Assembly: GCA_033398695.1 (NCBI GenBank)
Contig: CM065806.1
Coordinates: forward strand, 42,743,001 to 42,807,000
Origin: Orobanche coerulescens
Lineage: Eukaryota > Streptophyta > Magnoliopsida > Lamiales > Orobanchaceae
Reading direction: 5' to 3'
Length of the DNA stretch: 64,000 nucleotides
In this document: positions 1-11,477 of the stretch, one piece after another
How positions within the stretch are numbered: position 1 is the first letter of the stretch
How the letters are laid out: every line of letters starts with the position of its first letter
The notes under the pieces: generated by a model
Told to the model about the DNA's origin: nothing
The model's database searches: none
Seen by the model: the letters and a program-made list of their open reading frames with translations, nothing else
Translations under genes and position numbers: made by a program

Positions 1-1427
1 TTCGTCGTCTCTGATCGATGAAATTAAGCTGAAGCAATCAGAGGATCCGATGATTACTCAAATCCGAGAGAACGTTCTTAAGGGAAAGTCTCCTGGGTTT
101 GTGATTCACGAGGATGGTATTTTGAGATTCAGTCGGCTTTGTGTGCCGAACGACTCGAGTTGAGGCGAGTATCTTACGGGAGGCCCATGCTACACCTTAT
201 TCCGTTCATCTGGTTCGAGTAAGATGTACAAGGACACGAGAAGAAATTTCGGTGGAATGATATGAAGGATGAGGTCGCACGATTTGTAGCGAGATGTTTG
301 ACTTGTCGTGAGTCAAAATCGAGCATCGGACTGTTGAGTTATTGCGATCACTTCGTTCGGAATGGAAATGGGAAGATATATTGATGGATTTCGTTACGAG
401 TTTGCCGAGATCGAGGTCGGGCATGAATATGGTATGGGTGATTGTTGATCGTCTGACCAAGTCGGCACATTTTCTGGGCATCAAGGACACTTGGGGCCCG
501 GAGAAGTTAGCTCGTGTGTTTATCGCGCAGATTGTGAGACTTCACGGTACTCCGAAGTCTATTGTTTCGGATCATGACGGCCGTTTTGTATCGCACTTCT
601 GGCAGGCGGTGCATAAGGCGTTGGGTACCCGTTTACATTTGAGTACCTCTTTTCATCCCCAGTCAGATGGACAGTCGGAACGCACTATCCAGACATTCGA
701 GGATATATTGCGTGCTTGTGCCCTCGACTGGAGTAGCGATTGGGAGGAACATTTGCCATTGATCGAATTCACGTACAACAACAGTTGGCACGCGTCGATT
801 CGGATGGCACCGTATGAGGCACTTTACGGGCGGCGATGTCGATCACCGATTTGTTGGAATGAGGCATCCGATTTGGTCGGGACCGAGCCGGATGTCATTT
901 TAGAGACGAGGCGGAAGATAGAGTTAATTCGGGAACGGATGTTGACTGCCCAGAGTCGACAGAAGTCGTATGCCGACGTCCGTCGTCGACCTTTGGAATT
1001 CGAAGTGGGAGACCACGTTTTGCTAAAGGTGTCGCCGACGAAGGGAGTCTTCCGTTTCGGGAAGAAAGGGAAGTTGAGTCCGAGATTTATCGGCCCCTTT
1101 GAGATCCTCGAGCGAGTAGGTGGGTTGGAATACTGCTTGGCGTTACCTCCAGCCTTGAGTCATGTTCATAGCGTTTTTCATGTTTCCCAGTTGAAGAAAT
1201 ATGTCCCGGATCCTAGTCACATCATCGATTATGGTGAGATTGATGTCGCCGAAGATGTTACTTTCGAAGAGCGCCCTTTGAAGATTTTGGAGCATCGTGA
1301 GAAACGATTGAGGCATAAGACCATACCTTTAGTCAAGGTGCAGTGGTCGAGACACGGTGTCGAGGAGGCAACTTGGGAAACCGAGGATAGCATGCGTGCT
1401 AGGTACCCCGAGTTGTTTGTTTCTTAA
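1..1427 (+). pseudogene. gypsy A pol remnant: integrase and chromodomain
   Basis: Positions 1-341 are frameshifted pol covering the RNase H/integrase linker and the HHCC zinc finger. From 342 to 1427 the frame is open for 361 residues. It shows the integrase core with its first Asp (MDFVTSLP), second Asp (SDHDGRF) and Glu (GQSERTIQ), then the GPFEILE region and a chromodomain ending in WSRHGVEEATWE and PELFVS. Integrase inserts the element cDNA, and the chromodomain of this lineage targets chromatin. The listed start Met is an accident of the upstream frameshift; the true protein is a gag-pol polyprotein. The upstream frame breaks make it non-functional as a whole. Confidence 0.9.
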
Positions 1428-1705
1428 GTTTCGGGACGAAACTTATTTTTAGAGGGGTAGAATGTAATATCCGCATTTTTCTTTCCCTTGTAATTGTATT
1501 TCCGGTGTAATTCTCGATTGTAGTGACCCTCGTGTATCCTTCAGTGTAACTTTTCCGTCATCTTTTGATCTGATTCTCGTAATTGATGTGCGGAACCGCC
1601 GTTTCGGGGTTGCCATGGATCTATTCTATGCTATGATGCGTTTTGAGGTGTTCCGTTTGATGTTTCGTTCGTATTCTGGTGTGGTGGACCGTTTATGTTC
1701 TGTAC

Positions 1706-2235
1706 CTAGCGCACGCTAATTTTATTGCATAGCGCGCGCTAGAAGTCCCTTTGTAGCGCACGCTACGTTTACTTCATAGCGCGCGCTAGCGAGTGAACCT
1801 TGGGGGTGGCAGTTCAACTCCCAGGCCTCTGGACTATCGGATTAGCGCACGCTATCTTGTCTAGCGCACGCTAATGTCGGGAGACTAGCGCACGTTAAGT
1901 TGTTGATGGCGGCGCTAGCATGGTATCGATCTTGGGCCGGTTTACTACGAACTTCGATCAGGTGCTAGTTAGCGCACGCTACGCTTGTATGGTAGCGCAC
2001 GCTAACGGATCAGGTGGGTTCTGGACAGTTTGTCACTGGACTCGACTGATGTCCAGGTAGCGCACGCTATTGGTCGATAGCGCACGCTACCGAGAAGTTA
2101 TTAGCGCACGCTACGTATCGAGTAGCGCATGCTAACGGCTAATTACCTGGCTACTGGACTGGGACGCTAACGGTAGGGTTTGGAATCTTATCCCGTTAGC
2201 GCACGCTAACCTTGAGGTTTTAGCGTGCGCTAACA
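1706..2235 (+). repeat. Array of TAGCGCACGCTA 12-mers in U3
   Basis: About fifteen copies of TAGCGCACGCTA, or the fully self-complementary TAGCGCGCGCTA, are dispersed over 530 bp with irregular spacers. Nearly all keep the same orientation; the last copy is inverted. Spacers repeat the word CTGGAC. The array ends about 10 bp before the TATA box. Similar placement in every LTR family in the window suggests promoter regulatory sites. Confidence 0.9.
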
Positions 2236-2244
2236 CTCCCTGGC

Positions 2245-2252
2245 TATATAAA
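2245..2252 (+). promoter_or_regulatory. TATA box of LTR A
   Basis: TATATAAA lies directly downstream of the palindrome array. The flanks CCCTGGC and CCAGGGAG are inverted copies that place the TATA in a short potential stem, and the same arrangement occurs in elements B and C. Transcription would start about 30 bp downstream. Confidence 0.75.
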
Positions 2253-2794
2253 CCAGGGAGTTGACCGAGATAAACACAAAATCTCATTTCTTCCTCTCTC
2301 CGCGGCGAAGGCGATCCCGAAGCGATTCTCTTGGCGATTTCTTCCTCCAATCATCTCATCCAACATCCTTCTTGAGTTCTTGGAGTATTTTATCAACAAC
2401 AACAGGAATCTTTCGTCCTAATCCACGGTAAATCTTTTAGAACCCTACTTTTGGATAATTTGGGGGTTTTGGGATTTCCTTTCGATTCGTTCCGTTTTGT
2501 TGGTGGATTCGTCATGAATATGATTAATCTTGTTGATATAATTAGTTTTCCTACGGATTCATGGTATATTTTCATGGTTTTGCGAAATCGAGAGGGTTTG
2601 GTTGTGGTCCGCCCTCGTTGTTATTTTTGTATGAATATACATGAATCGTAGGCGGGTTTTTGGGTGTATTCCATTTCCTTAATCGTTTAGGAGTGGTTGT
2701 GATTGTGTTATTCGAATCGTTAGGTTCATTCGTCGGATCCTCGCGGTTGTGCTTGATTCTTCCGTTCCGTTCGTGTCACCGTCTATTAATCGAG

Positions 2795-3192
2795 GCAAGT
2801 ATCCTTATGAACTTACGATCTTGACATAGTAGTTTTGTATGAGAAATTGTGTGTGTGTGTATGCTCACTACGGGTTAGATCCGACGGGGTCTCGGTAGGG
2901 CTACACGAAGCTGTGGAACCGCGAGCTTGCTTTTAACCACTGTGGGTTAGATCCGACGGGGTCTCGGCAGGGATCCACGAAGCTGTGGGTCCGCGGTTAA
3001 TTGTGGTGCATTTTACAAAATGTGAATTGATATTGGCATTTCCGGAAATGAGTGTTTTGGAACTATGTTTTCTCGATTGCATGTATATACTATATGTGTA
3101 AGATGTAAGTCGTTCATCTGGTTACTTGTACTAGCGTAATTGCTAACCCCTCTGGGGACCCGTTTTAGGGAAATTCGTTTTATGAATTTCAG
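2795..3192 (+). other. Predicted GC-AG leader intron in LTR A
   Basis: The donor reads GAG|GCAAGTAT, the consensus of the rare GC-AG introns. The acceptor is GAATTTCAG at 3184-3192. A branch-point-like TGCTAAC lies at 3141, followed at once by a CCCC/GGGG hairpin (3147-3157). Donor, branch site, hairpin and acceptor recur in other gypsy LTRs of the window. Splicing is inferred from sequence only. Confidence 0.5.
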
Positions 3193-3498
3193 TCGCTTAT
3201 CGAGACAATGGGCGCTGGACCAAGATACGGATGATGGCCGTGCGTGATGATTGTGCACGAGTGACGTTTTAGTGTCTTTTTATCTTTTCATCTTTTGTGG
3301 TTTTTGAACTAATAGTTGTACTCGAGTACTTAAGAGTTCCTGTTCGTCCGGATTGTATTGTTGTCTATTATGCTTGTGTTGATTGATGATGTTATGTTTG
3401 ACCGGTTGAACCGGGTGGATTATTCTGTTTTGCGTCTTTATGACGTGGTGTTATTTTATCGTTTCGGTGAGTCGTTGTGTATGATGCTGTTTAGCCTG

Positions 3499-3521
3499 GT
3501 GGGTCCCATATAGGGATTCAC
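3499..3521 (+). other. U5 hairpin of LTR A
   Basis: GTGGGTCCC pairs with GGGATTCAC over a 5-nt loop, 39 bp before the LTR end. Equivalent stems with compensatory differences occur in the B, C, X1, X2 and X4 LTRs, with a looser version in D. The position near the primer-binding site resembles the U5 stem of retroviral leaders. Confidence 0.65.
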
Positions 3522-3563
3522 GGCGCTGTAATATACCTCGAATATCTTGAGGGTGTTACACAA

Positions 3564-4430
3564 ATGGCGTTCCAATTTACCCTGGTCGAAAGTCTAGCCT
3601 TGAACCGACCACCATTCTTCGATGGATCAAATTATATCTGGAGAAAGAAAGACATCTAGATGGGCGAATCTAACAATTCGACAACAATTATCGAGTTTGT
3701 GGTAAACCAGGCCACTTCGCGAAGAATTGCCGAGCAAATTCTAAAAAGAAAGTTCTAATTGCCACGTGGAGTGATGAAGACGAGGATGAAGATTTCATCA
3801 ATCAAAATAATCTCGCTCTTATGGCAAGAAGTTCACTCGAAGATAGCGACGTCGAAAGCCAGGTTAGTACATCGTCTCAAGATGAGTTATTTGGAGCATT
3901 CGAATTATTGCATACAAATTTTCAAAATGCTTTATCCGAAATTAAATCCCTTCAATCTAAAAATAAATTATTGGAAAATGAAATTTCCAAAATTCTTGAA
4001 AAAGAGAAAATTGTTGAGACCGATCATTCTCAATGTCTTGAAAATGAAAATATTTTAAAGAATGATCTTTTAAAAGTTCAAAACGAACTTAAAATTTTGA
4101 CAAAGAAATTTTCATGCGGTGATGATAAATTTGAACAAATGCTTTTTGTACAAAAATTTACTTTAAACAAACAGGGGTTAATTCAAACCGCATACCAAAA
4201 ACGAATCCTTAAATTTCAAAATACCCTGTTGTGACAAATGTTTAAAGATTGAGCATCATATTTCTAATTGTAAAAGCCCACGACGGACGATTCAAATTAA
4301 AAAGATTTGGATTCCAAAAGGAACCGTTATTCCGAACATCATCAATGTATACAAAAACCAACTCTCGGTTGGGTTCCCAAAAATTGATTTTCATCAAATT
4401 GGTATTTTACTCGGGAGGAGTAATATTTTT
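3564..4430 (+). pseudogene. copia gag remnant, internal copy 1
   Basis: It starts MAFQFTLVESLALNRPPFFDG, the usual beginning of plant copia gag (DUF4219/UBN2 type). About 95 bp later an internal deletion joins it to a zinc knuckle (YRVCGKPGHFAKNC, first Cys replaced by Tyr). A basic and acidic linker follows, then a 137-codon open stretch (3821-4234) rich in Leu, Lys, Glu and Asn that looks like a coiled coil. After a frameshift a second knuckle follows (CDKCLKIEHHISNC, CX2CX4HX4C) and the motif KIWIPKGT. Gag would form the virus-like particle. No pol follows. Confidence 0.8.
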
Positions 4431-4802
4431 TAAGGAGAGACATTTTTGTCACGGGGAGTTTACTCTTTATACATATTTATCATATTGCATCATGATTTTA
4501 TTATCATTACTTATACTTTTTGCTGATAACAAAAATGGGGAGATATGAGGAATGGAATAAAAGAAGAATGATATCATGGGAGAAAAATATGGGAGAAATG
4601 AATCGGAGAAAAGAAAAGTCGAAAATATGATATCCCGAAAAAGACGAAGAAGTCGAAAAGAGAAAAATAAAATATACAAAAATAGGGAGAGGCGAAGAAG
4701 TTAAAAAATGAAAAGGAGAAGTCGAAAAGGAGAAAAAGAAAATATGAGAGAACTAACGAAACGATCAAATACAAAAACTTTGATTCGTGCAAATATATAT
4801 AT

Positions 4803-4845
<43 letters not shown>

Positions 4846-4900
4846 TTGCAGGTTTATCCCATTCAAGGTATTATTTTGTAATCATAAGAAAGGGGGATAT
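4431..4900 (+). other. Purine-rich noncoding tail with (TA)n before the copia LTR
   Basis: There is no credible gene here. The region is A/G-rich with repeated GTCGAAAA words (4600-4760), then an (AT)n tract (about 4794-4840), then the polypurine tract AGAAAGGGGGATAT immediately before the LTR. The same layout recurs at 23130-23593. Confidence 0.8.
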
Positions 4901-5152
4901 TGTTGGAATATTTTATTCCAAATATTCATTAATAGAGTTTTGATGATTAAGTTTTTAAACAAAGCAAAACAACAAAGAAGCGAAACAAAACAACAAAGAA
5001 GTCGAAGACGCAAAAAGTCGCGCAATCCGGGAAAAACTGACTGTTCAGATCAATCAAGATGGCAACCTACCTGATCAGATGAGAACAACCTACCTGATCA
5101 GACGGGACAAAAGCTACCTGGTCAGACAGGAAGAAAGTTACCTGATCATGGA

Positions 5153-5470
5153 TAACGTACGCAATTAATGTTGCATAACGTATGTAATGTACAAGTCTTA
5201 ACGTACGTAACGTTGTATGGTTAACGTACGTAACGAAGTGTTTCTGAATTCAAACCAGATGAACGTTGAAGATGACGTCATGGCACAGGTCAGCATGCAA
5301 CGAATAATTTGACTGAAGTTAACGTATGTAATTGGGAGAAGCTTAACGTACGTAATGGAAGAAACGAAAGCTACTGGACAGTTTTGTGAAGAGCTTAACG
5401 TACGTAATATGTTGATGTTAATGTACGTAATACATCTAACGTACGTAATGAAGAGGCAATAACATATGTA
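5153..5470 (+). repeat. Array of TAACGTACGTAA words in copia U3
   Basis: About ten copies of TAACGTACGTAA, some decayed to CATATG or CGTATG forms, are spread over 320 bp upstream of the TATA box. Spacers include CTACTGGACAG, resembling spacers of the gypsy A array. At 5485-5498 lies GCTAACGGCTAATT, identical to 2131-2144 in gypsy A. Confidence 0.88.
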
Positions 5471-5512
5471 ATGAAGAGTGCAGAGCTAACGGCTAATTGA
5501 GGCTTTGGAGCC

Positions 5513-5520
5513 TATAAATA
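5513..5520 (+). promoter_or_regulatory. TATA box of copia LTR
   Basis: TATAAATA lies 15 bp downstream of the last array-associated word. The identical box is at 24199-24206 in the right LTR. Confidence 0.75.
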
Positions 5521-6122
5521 CCACTTCCTATGGTATTGAACATACAACAACGCAAAGCAAATGATTCATTGATCAGATATTGATATACATATTCTTGTTG
5601 TTGTAATTGTGCTTATATTGATTTCTTGAGTGTTTATACATTCAACACATACACGAGAGGTAAAAGAAAGAATAAGATTCGATTCGGTGTTATTAGGATC
5701 AAGGATCCGGCATTGTTAGAATCACAATCTATATCCAAGTGAGGTTTATCTAGTACCCATAGAAAGCTAGATTGGTTGATTCCTTGTCCAATAGAAAAGG
5801 AAAGCGGTTTAACTTGGACTGGAAAAAATACAAGTGTGTACGGTAATATCTCGATCGATAGAAGAGAGATTGAACAGTTTACTCGGACTGATAGAATACG
5901 AGCTTGTAACTGTTATCCATCGACCGATAGAAGAGAGGTGTAGAGGTTTATCTTAAGACTATAGAAAAAGATACCGAGAGAGGATATAGGCACCTTTGGA
6001 TGAACATCTATAAATTTTGTGTCATTTAAATTCCGCACCTTTATTTAAATCGCTTCCGCAATGCGAAAGAGTTTTATAACTCTATCTGCAAACGGCGATA
6101 CCGACCGATCTCACTCCAATAA

Positions 6123-6135
6123 TTGGTATCGTAGC
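6123..6135 (+). other. Primer-binding site of the copia element
   Basis: TTGGTATCGTAGC follows the LTR end by one base. It resembles the initiator-tRNA-Met site (TGGTATCAGAGC) used by most plant copia elements, with two changes. It confirms that a new internal region starts here. Confidence 0.7.
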
Positions 6136-6178
6136 GGTACCTACTAGAAGCGGCTTAACATCCAAAGAGAAGGTCCAA

Positions 6179-6465
6179 ATGGCGTTTCAATTTACCCTGG
6201 TCGAAAGTCTAGCCTTGAACCGACCGCCATTCTTCGATGAATCAAATTATATGACTTGGAAGAAAAAGATGTCGATCTTTATTCGTGCCTATGATATATA
6301 AATCTGGAAGATCATTTGTCTTGGCCCGAAAGTTCCAATCAAATCCGACCGTACGCTTAAAATTTTTAAAGTGTACGATGATTCCGATTAGAAAAGTGAT
6401 CACTATAATTGCAAAGCTATGCAATTATTATACTGTGCTTTAAATCCGGAAGAACACAACCAGAT
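6179..6465 (+). pseudogene. copia gag N-terminal part, internal copy 2
   Basis: The frame begins MAFQFTLVESLALNRPPFFDE and continues with NYMTWKKKMSIFIRAYD and a degenerate UBN2-type region containing two in-frame stops. It is interrupted at NPEEHNQ by gypsy B, with the duplicated CAGAT. It resumes at 17477, so the two pieces form one gag. In plants this domain is the capsid-like part of copia gag. Confidence 0.85.
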
Positions 6466-8702
6466 TGTAACACCCCGAGATATTCGGAATATGTTACAGC
6501 GCCGTAGACCCCTACATGGGACCTACCAGGCTACAATAGAAAAACTCTACTCGACTAACCATCTTGGTTAGCGAGGATACACAATTAAATAATGTGACAT
6601 ATAAAGATACGCCCGGAGCAACCGGCAAAATAAGCATCAACCAACAACGAGACAGTTTAAAAACAATACAATTCGGAGTTTGAAACAAAGAGCCTAAGTA
6701 CTCGCGAGTACAATCTATAAGTTTAAAACTGTGGGAACAACCATATCGAAATGGACAAAGGAAATAAGTAGACCCAAATGCACATGTCAACGACCCTGGC
6801 CAACATCCTCGTACTGTCCTGGTGCTCGCTCGTCCGGATAATCATAACCTGAAATCCATAACAAGAATTTCCCCGACAACGGGTCCCCAAAGGGGGTTAG
6901 CAATTATGCTAGTACAAGTATTCAAGGCAAACCAATCGCTTACACATTTCATATTACATGCACCAAAATCATTTCGAAAACCAAAACAAGACATGTCTTT
7001 TCCGGAAACAAACAGTCAAATAATTTGCCTTGGGAACAGAGTAATATCATAGATTCCCGCACGAGGCCTCTAAGGACCCTCCCGCACTGGCTACATTACA
7101 AAACAAAACACGCACATGCATCGCCTTGGGAACAGAGTAATATCATAGATTCCCGCACGAGGCCTCTAAGGACCCTCCCGCACTGGCTAGCTAAACAAAC
7201 TCGTGAAATCCAGGGCGGCAGCATAGATTTCCCTCCTTGACCCCGTCGGGCCAACACGAGGTGAGTTACACACAAGTAATATACATCACCATTTCATGTT
7301 AAGCTTAAAGGTTTCCAAAAATACTTGCCTCGAATTATTGACGACGTGAAGAACGGAAAGGAAAGTCACCGACAACCGCTAGGAACCAACGAAACCGAAC
7401 CTAACGATTCGAAGAACACAATCACAACCGTTTCTAAATGAACACGGAATTGGAATACACCCGAAAACCCGCCTACGATTCATGTATATTCGTATAAAAA
7501 CAACAACGAGGGCGGACCACAACCAAACCCTCTCGATTCCGTAAAAATCACGAAATACACCATGAATCCGTAGGGAAACTAAGAATACCAACAAGATTAA
7601 TCATATTCATCATGAATCCATCAACAAAACGGAACGGATCGGAGGAAAATCCCAAAACCCCCAAATTATCCAAAAGTAGGGTTCTAAGAGATTACCTTGG
7701 ATTTAGGATGAGAAACACAAGTGGATGATGTTAGTCTACACCAAGAACTCAAGCAAAAGAATCTCTGAAGTGATTGGAAGGAGAAAATCGCCTCAAATCG
7801 CCTCTGGGGTCGCTCGGCCGCGGAAGGAGGAAAGAAATGAGAAATGGTGTTCATCTCGGTCAACTCCCTGGTTTATATAGCCAGGGAGTGTTAGCGCACG
7901 CTAAAGCCTCAAGATTAGCGTGCGCTAACGGGATAAGATTACAAATCTTATCGTTAGCGTCCCAGTCCAGTAACCAGGTTTTTGGCCGTTAGCGTGCGCT
8001 ACCATACATGAGTAGCGTGCGCTAATAACCTCTCGGTAGCGCGCGCTATCGACCAATAGCGTGCGCTACCCGAACATCAGCCGAGTCCAGTGGCAAACTG
8101 TCCAGAACCCACCTGATACGTTAGCGTGCGCTACCATACAAGCGTAGCGTGCGCTATCTGATCCGTTAGCGTGCGCTACCATACAAGCGTAGCGTGCGCT
8201 AATCGGCACTGAACGGGTTGATAGTGAATCGATCTTGGACACTCACGCTAGCGCACGCCACCGGAATCATCGGCGTCGCTAGCCCTCGGCGTTAGCGTGC
8301 GCTAGCATATGTAGCGTACGCTAATACGCTAGTCCGAATACCGGAAAAACAACACCGTCACTCCTGGGGCTACTCGATAGCGCGCTCACGGAACAAGCGT
8401 GGCGTGCGCTACTAAGGAACCCCTAGCGCGCTATGCAGAAAAATAGCGTGCGCTAGGTATGAAATATGAACGGTTCCCAAAACACCGGAAGGTGAACGAA
8501 ACATCCAACGGAACCTCTCAACGGTTAACATATCATAGAATGGACCCACGGCAACCCCGAAACGGCGGTTCCGCTCAACAATAACGGGGATAAAACCCAT
8601 AGATAATAGAAAAGATACACTGAAAGATACACAAGGGTCACTACTATCGGGAAATACGCCGAAAAAGAAAAATACAAGGGGAAGAAAAATGCGGATATTA
8701 CA
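6466..8702 (-). repeat. 3' LTR of gypsy B
   Basis: A 2237-bp LTR, TG to CA. On the minus strand it contains a 12-mer array (8456-7891), the TATA box TATATAAA (7879-7872), a leader, a predicted GC-AG intron and a U5 hairpin (6526-6504). A roughly 70-bp block is tandemly duplicated with a period near 96 bp (about 7027-7190). This is the unrearranged reference for the altered 5' LTR. Confidence 0.92.
7891..8456 (-). repeat. 12-mer palindrome array in LTR B (3')
   Basis: Many copies of TAGCGCACGCTA (reading TAGCGTGCGCTA on the plus strand), with some TAGCGCGCGCTA, mostly in one orientation relative to the element. The array abuts the TATA box at 7872-7879. Spacers carry the CTGGAC/GTCCAG word. 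Confidence 0.9.
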
Positions 8703-8737
8703 TTCTACCCCTCTAAAAACAAGTTTCGTCCCGAAAC

Positions 8738-10124
8738 TTAAGAAACAAACAACTCAGGGTACCTAGCACGCATACTATCCTCGGTCTCCCACGTTGCCTC
8801 CTCGACACCGTGTCTCGACCACTGCACCTTGACCAAAGGGATGGTCTTATGCCTCAGCCGTTTCTCCCGATGCTCTAAAATCTTCAAAGGACGTTCCTCA
8901 AAAGTAATGTCCTCGGCAACGTCAATCTCCCCATAGTCGATGATGTGACTAGGATCCGGGACATATTTCCTCAGCTGGGAAACATGAAAAACGTTATGAA
9001 CATGACTCAGGGCCGGGGGTAACGCCAACCGGTATGCTAACCCACCGACTCGCTCAAGGATCTCGAAGGGTCCAATAAATCTCGGACTCAACTTCCCCTT
9101 CTTCCCGAAACGGAAAACTCCTCTCGTCGGTGAAACCTTCAGCAAAACGTGGTCTCCCACCTCGAATTCTAAAGGTCGACGACGGACATCGGCATATGAC
9201 TTCGCCGACTCAGGCGGTCAACATCCGTTCTCGAATTAATTCTATCTTCCGTCTCGTCTCTAAACGACATCCGGTTCGGTCGACCAAATCGGACGCCTCA
9301 TTCCAACAAATCGGCGATCGACATCGCCGCCCATATAGTGCCTCATACGGTGCCATCCGAATCGACGCGTGCCAACTATTGTTGTACGTGAATTCGATCA
9401 ATGGCAAGTGCTCCTCCTGATCGCTACTCCAATCGAGGGCACAAGCACGCAACATGTCCTCGAATGTTTGGATAGTGCGCTCCGACTGTCCATCTGACTG
9501 GGGATGAAAAGAGGTACTCAAATGCAAACGGGTACCTAACGCCTTATGCACCGCCTGCCAAAAGTGCGATACAAAACGGCCATCACGATCCGAAACAATA
9601 GACTTCGGAGTACCGTGAAGTCTTACAATCTGCGCGATAAACACACGAGCCAATTTCTCCGGGCCCCAAGTGTCCTTGATGCCCAGAAAATGTGCCGACT
9701 TGGTCAGACGGTCAACAACCACCCATACCATATTCATGCCCGACCTTGACCTCGGCAAACTCGTAACAAAATCCATCGATATATCTTCCCATTTCCATTC
9801 TGGAATGGGAAGTGATTGCAATAATCCAGCCGGTCGCTGATGTTCGATTTTGACCTGCTGGCAAGTCAAGCATCTCGCCACAAACCGTGCGACCTCCTCC
9901 TTCATATCATTCCACCAGAAGTTCCTCCTCAGGTCCTTGTACATCTTACTCGAACCAGGATGAACGGAATAGGGTGTGGAATGGGCCTCATGCAAAATAC
10001 TCTGTCGCAGCTCTGGATCGTTCGGCACACAAAGCCGACTCTGGAATCTCAAAACGCCATCCTCGTGAATCACAAACCCAGGAGACTTTCCCTTAAGAAC
10101 GTTCTCTCGGATTTGAGCAATCAT
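8738..10124 (-). pseudogene. gypsy B integrase and chromodomain
   Basis: Two open pieces: 10124-9210 (304 codons) and 9160-8738 (140 codons), separated by a short frame break. The first has the HHCC finger (HEAHSTPYSVH ... CLTCQQ), the catalytic Asp residues in MDFVTSLP and SDRDGRF and the Glu in QSERTIQ. The second has the GDHVLLKVSPTRG linker, GPFEILE and a chromodomain ending ATWETEDSM. Damage in the connecting region and elsewhere in pol rules out a functional polyprotein. Confidence 0.9.
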
Positions 10125-10132
10125 CGGATCCT

Positions 10133-10756
10133 CTAATTGCTTGACTTAATTTCATCGATCAAAGACGATGAAATCTCTAGAAACACAAAGTTGCCCGACA
10201 CTCCGTGCAACAAAACTTCAACATCTAACTCGATCGAGCCGCCGGAGCTCGACCGAGGCGTAAGGACCTCAAGCGTTCGCAACGCAATCGGTTTCCAACT
10301 CAAGGCGTCGGCCACGACGTTCGCTTTGCCTGGATGATAAAGGATTTCAAGGTCATAATCCTTAATCAGCTCTAACCACCTCCTCTGCCTCATATTCAAC
10401 TCCCGCTGAGTATATATGTATTTCAGACTTTTATGATCGGTAAAAATCTGACATGTAGAACCGAAAAGATAGTGACGCCAAATCTTGAGTGCAAAGACTA
10501 CCGCCGCTAATTCCAAATCGTGAGTAGGGTAGTTAAGTTCATACGGCCTTAACTGTCTTGACGCATAGGCAATGGTCTTGCCGTGCTGCATCAATACGCA
10601 CCCAAGACCCTGACCCGAAGCATCGCTATAAACGGCGAATCCCTCGTTGCCACATGGCAACGCCAAGACCGGGGCTGAAGTCAAACGCTTCTTCAGCTCC
10701 TCGAAACTCGACTGCCTCTCATCGGTCCAGACGAACTTCTCGGATTTATGGAGCAA
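10133..10756 (-). pseudogene. gypsy B RNase H domain
   Basis: A 207-codon open piece with RNase H landmarks: [26 protein letters not shown] and TDHKSLKYI, followed by the linker toward integrase. RNase H degrades the RNA template during cDNA synthesis. Frameshifts separate it from the reverse transcriptase piece upstream and the integrase piece downstream. Confidence 0.88.
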
Positions 10757-10789
10757 TCGAGTAAGTGGCCGAGCTAGTTTTGAGAAACC

Positions 10790-11477
10790 TCACGAACCTA
10801 CGGTAGTAGCCACCAAACCCAAGAAACTACGGACCTCCTTCACATTTGTGGCGATGCCCAATCCAATCGCCTCAATTTTCATGCGGATCCACACGAACCC
10901 CTTCGGTGAAATCACGTGACCCAAAAACATCACTTCCTTCACTAACTCACATTTCGAGAACTTCGCATAGAGTTGCTCGGTCCTCAAAATGTCTAACACT
11001 ATCCGCAAATGATGGGCATGCTCTTCCTCATTCCTCGAATAGATAAGAATATCGTCAATGAAGACGACGACACACTTATCCAAATACTCGATAAAGACTT
11101 TGTTCATCAACTGCATGAACACCGCCGGCGCATTAGTTAACCCGAAAGGCATAACTACGAATTCATAATGTCCGTATCTCGTCCGAAAAGCCGTTTTCGG
11201 CACGTCGGACTCTCTCACCCGGCCGATAGTACCACGATTTCAAATCAATCTTCGAGAATACCGCAGCTCCCCGCAATCGGTCAAACAAGTCATCGATTCT
11301 CGGCAAAGGATACTTGTTCTTGATGGTCACCTTGTTTAGTTCGCGATAGTCGATACACAAACGTAGTGAACCATCCTTCTTCCGCACAAACAGGACCGGT
11401 GCGCCCCAAGGCGAGGCACTTGGTCGAACATATCCCGACTCAAGAAGCTCACTCAATTGCTTCTTCAACTCGGCCAT
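10790..11477 (-). pseudogene. gypsy B reverse transcriptase
   Basis: Two frames: 11477-11163 ([40 protein letters not shown]) and 11218-10790 ([37 protein letters not shown]). The FIDD catalytic motif is present. The frame change falls in the palm subdomain, where [14 protein letters not shown] shows small deletions compared with [14 protein letters not shown] of element C. It is inactive as written. Confidence 0.9.

Larger units (their letters stand above)
1..3560 (+). mobile_element. Ty3/gypsy chromovirus A, 3' part
   Basis: This is the downstream part of a Ty3/gypsy element whose 5' half lies before the window. It contains degraded pol (integrase and chromodomain), a polypurine tract at 1451-1462 (AGAGGGGTAGAA) and a 3' LTR from 1463 to 3560 that starts TG and ends CA. 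It sits in the internal region of a gag-only copia element, whose gag start follows directly at 3561. Pol and LTR are closely related to elements B and C here. The C-terminal chromodomain and long LTRs suggest the Tekay/Del chromovirus lineage, which is an inference. Confidence 0.9.
1463..3560 (+). repeat. 3' LTR of gypsy A
   Basis: A 2098-bp LTR beginning TGTAATATCCGC and ending GGGTGTTACA. In order it holds a U3 start, an array of palindromic 12-mers (1706-2235), a TATA box (2245), a leader with a small conserved open frame (2451-2651), a predicted GC-AG intron (2795-3192) containing two tandem copies of a roughly 60-bp block (about 2875-3000), and a U5 hairpin (3499-3521). It is homologous in the same order to the LTRs of B and C. 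Confidence 0.93.
4901..6121 (+). repeat. Middle LTR of the copia gag-only element
   Basis: A 1.22-kb LTR starting TGTTGGAATA, preceded by a polypurine tract and followed by a primer-binding site. It therefore serves as 3' LTR of the left copy and 5' LTR of the right copy. Its last bases TCCAATA match TTCAACA of the other copy. It holds a CGTACG palindrome array (5153-5470) and TATAAATA at 5513-5520. Confidence 0.88.

Noticed and set aside
4467..4792. Phe/Ser-rich minus-strand membrane proteins
   Set aside because: Complement of a purine-rich noncoding tract; appears again at 23170-23495 for the same reason.
4787..4860. AT-rich replication origin or matrix attachment site
   Set aside because: Simple (AT)n microsatellite in the copia 3' tail, repeated in the other copy at about 23496-23535.
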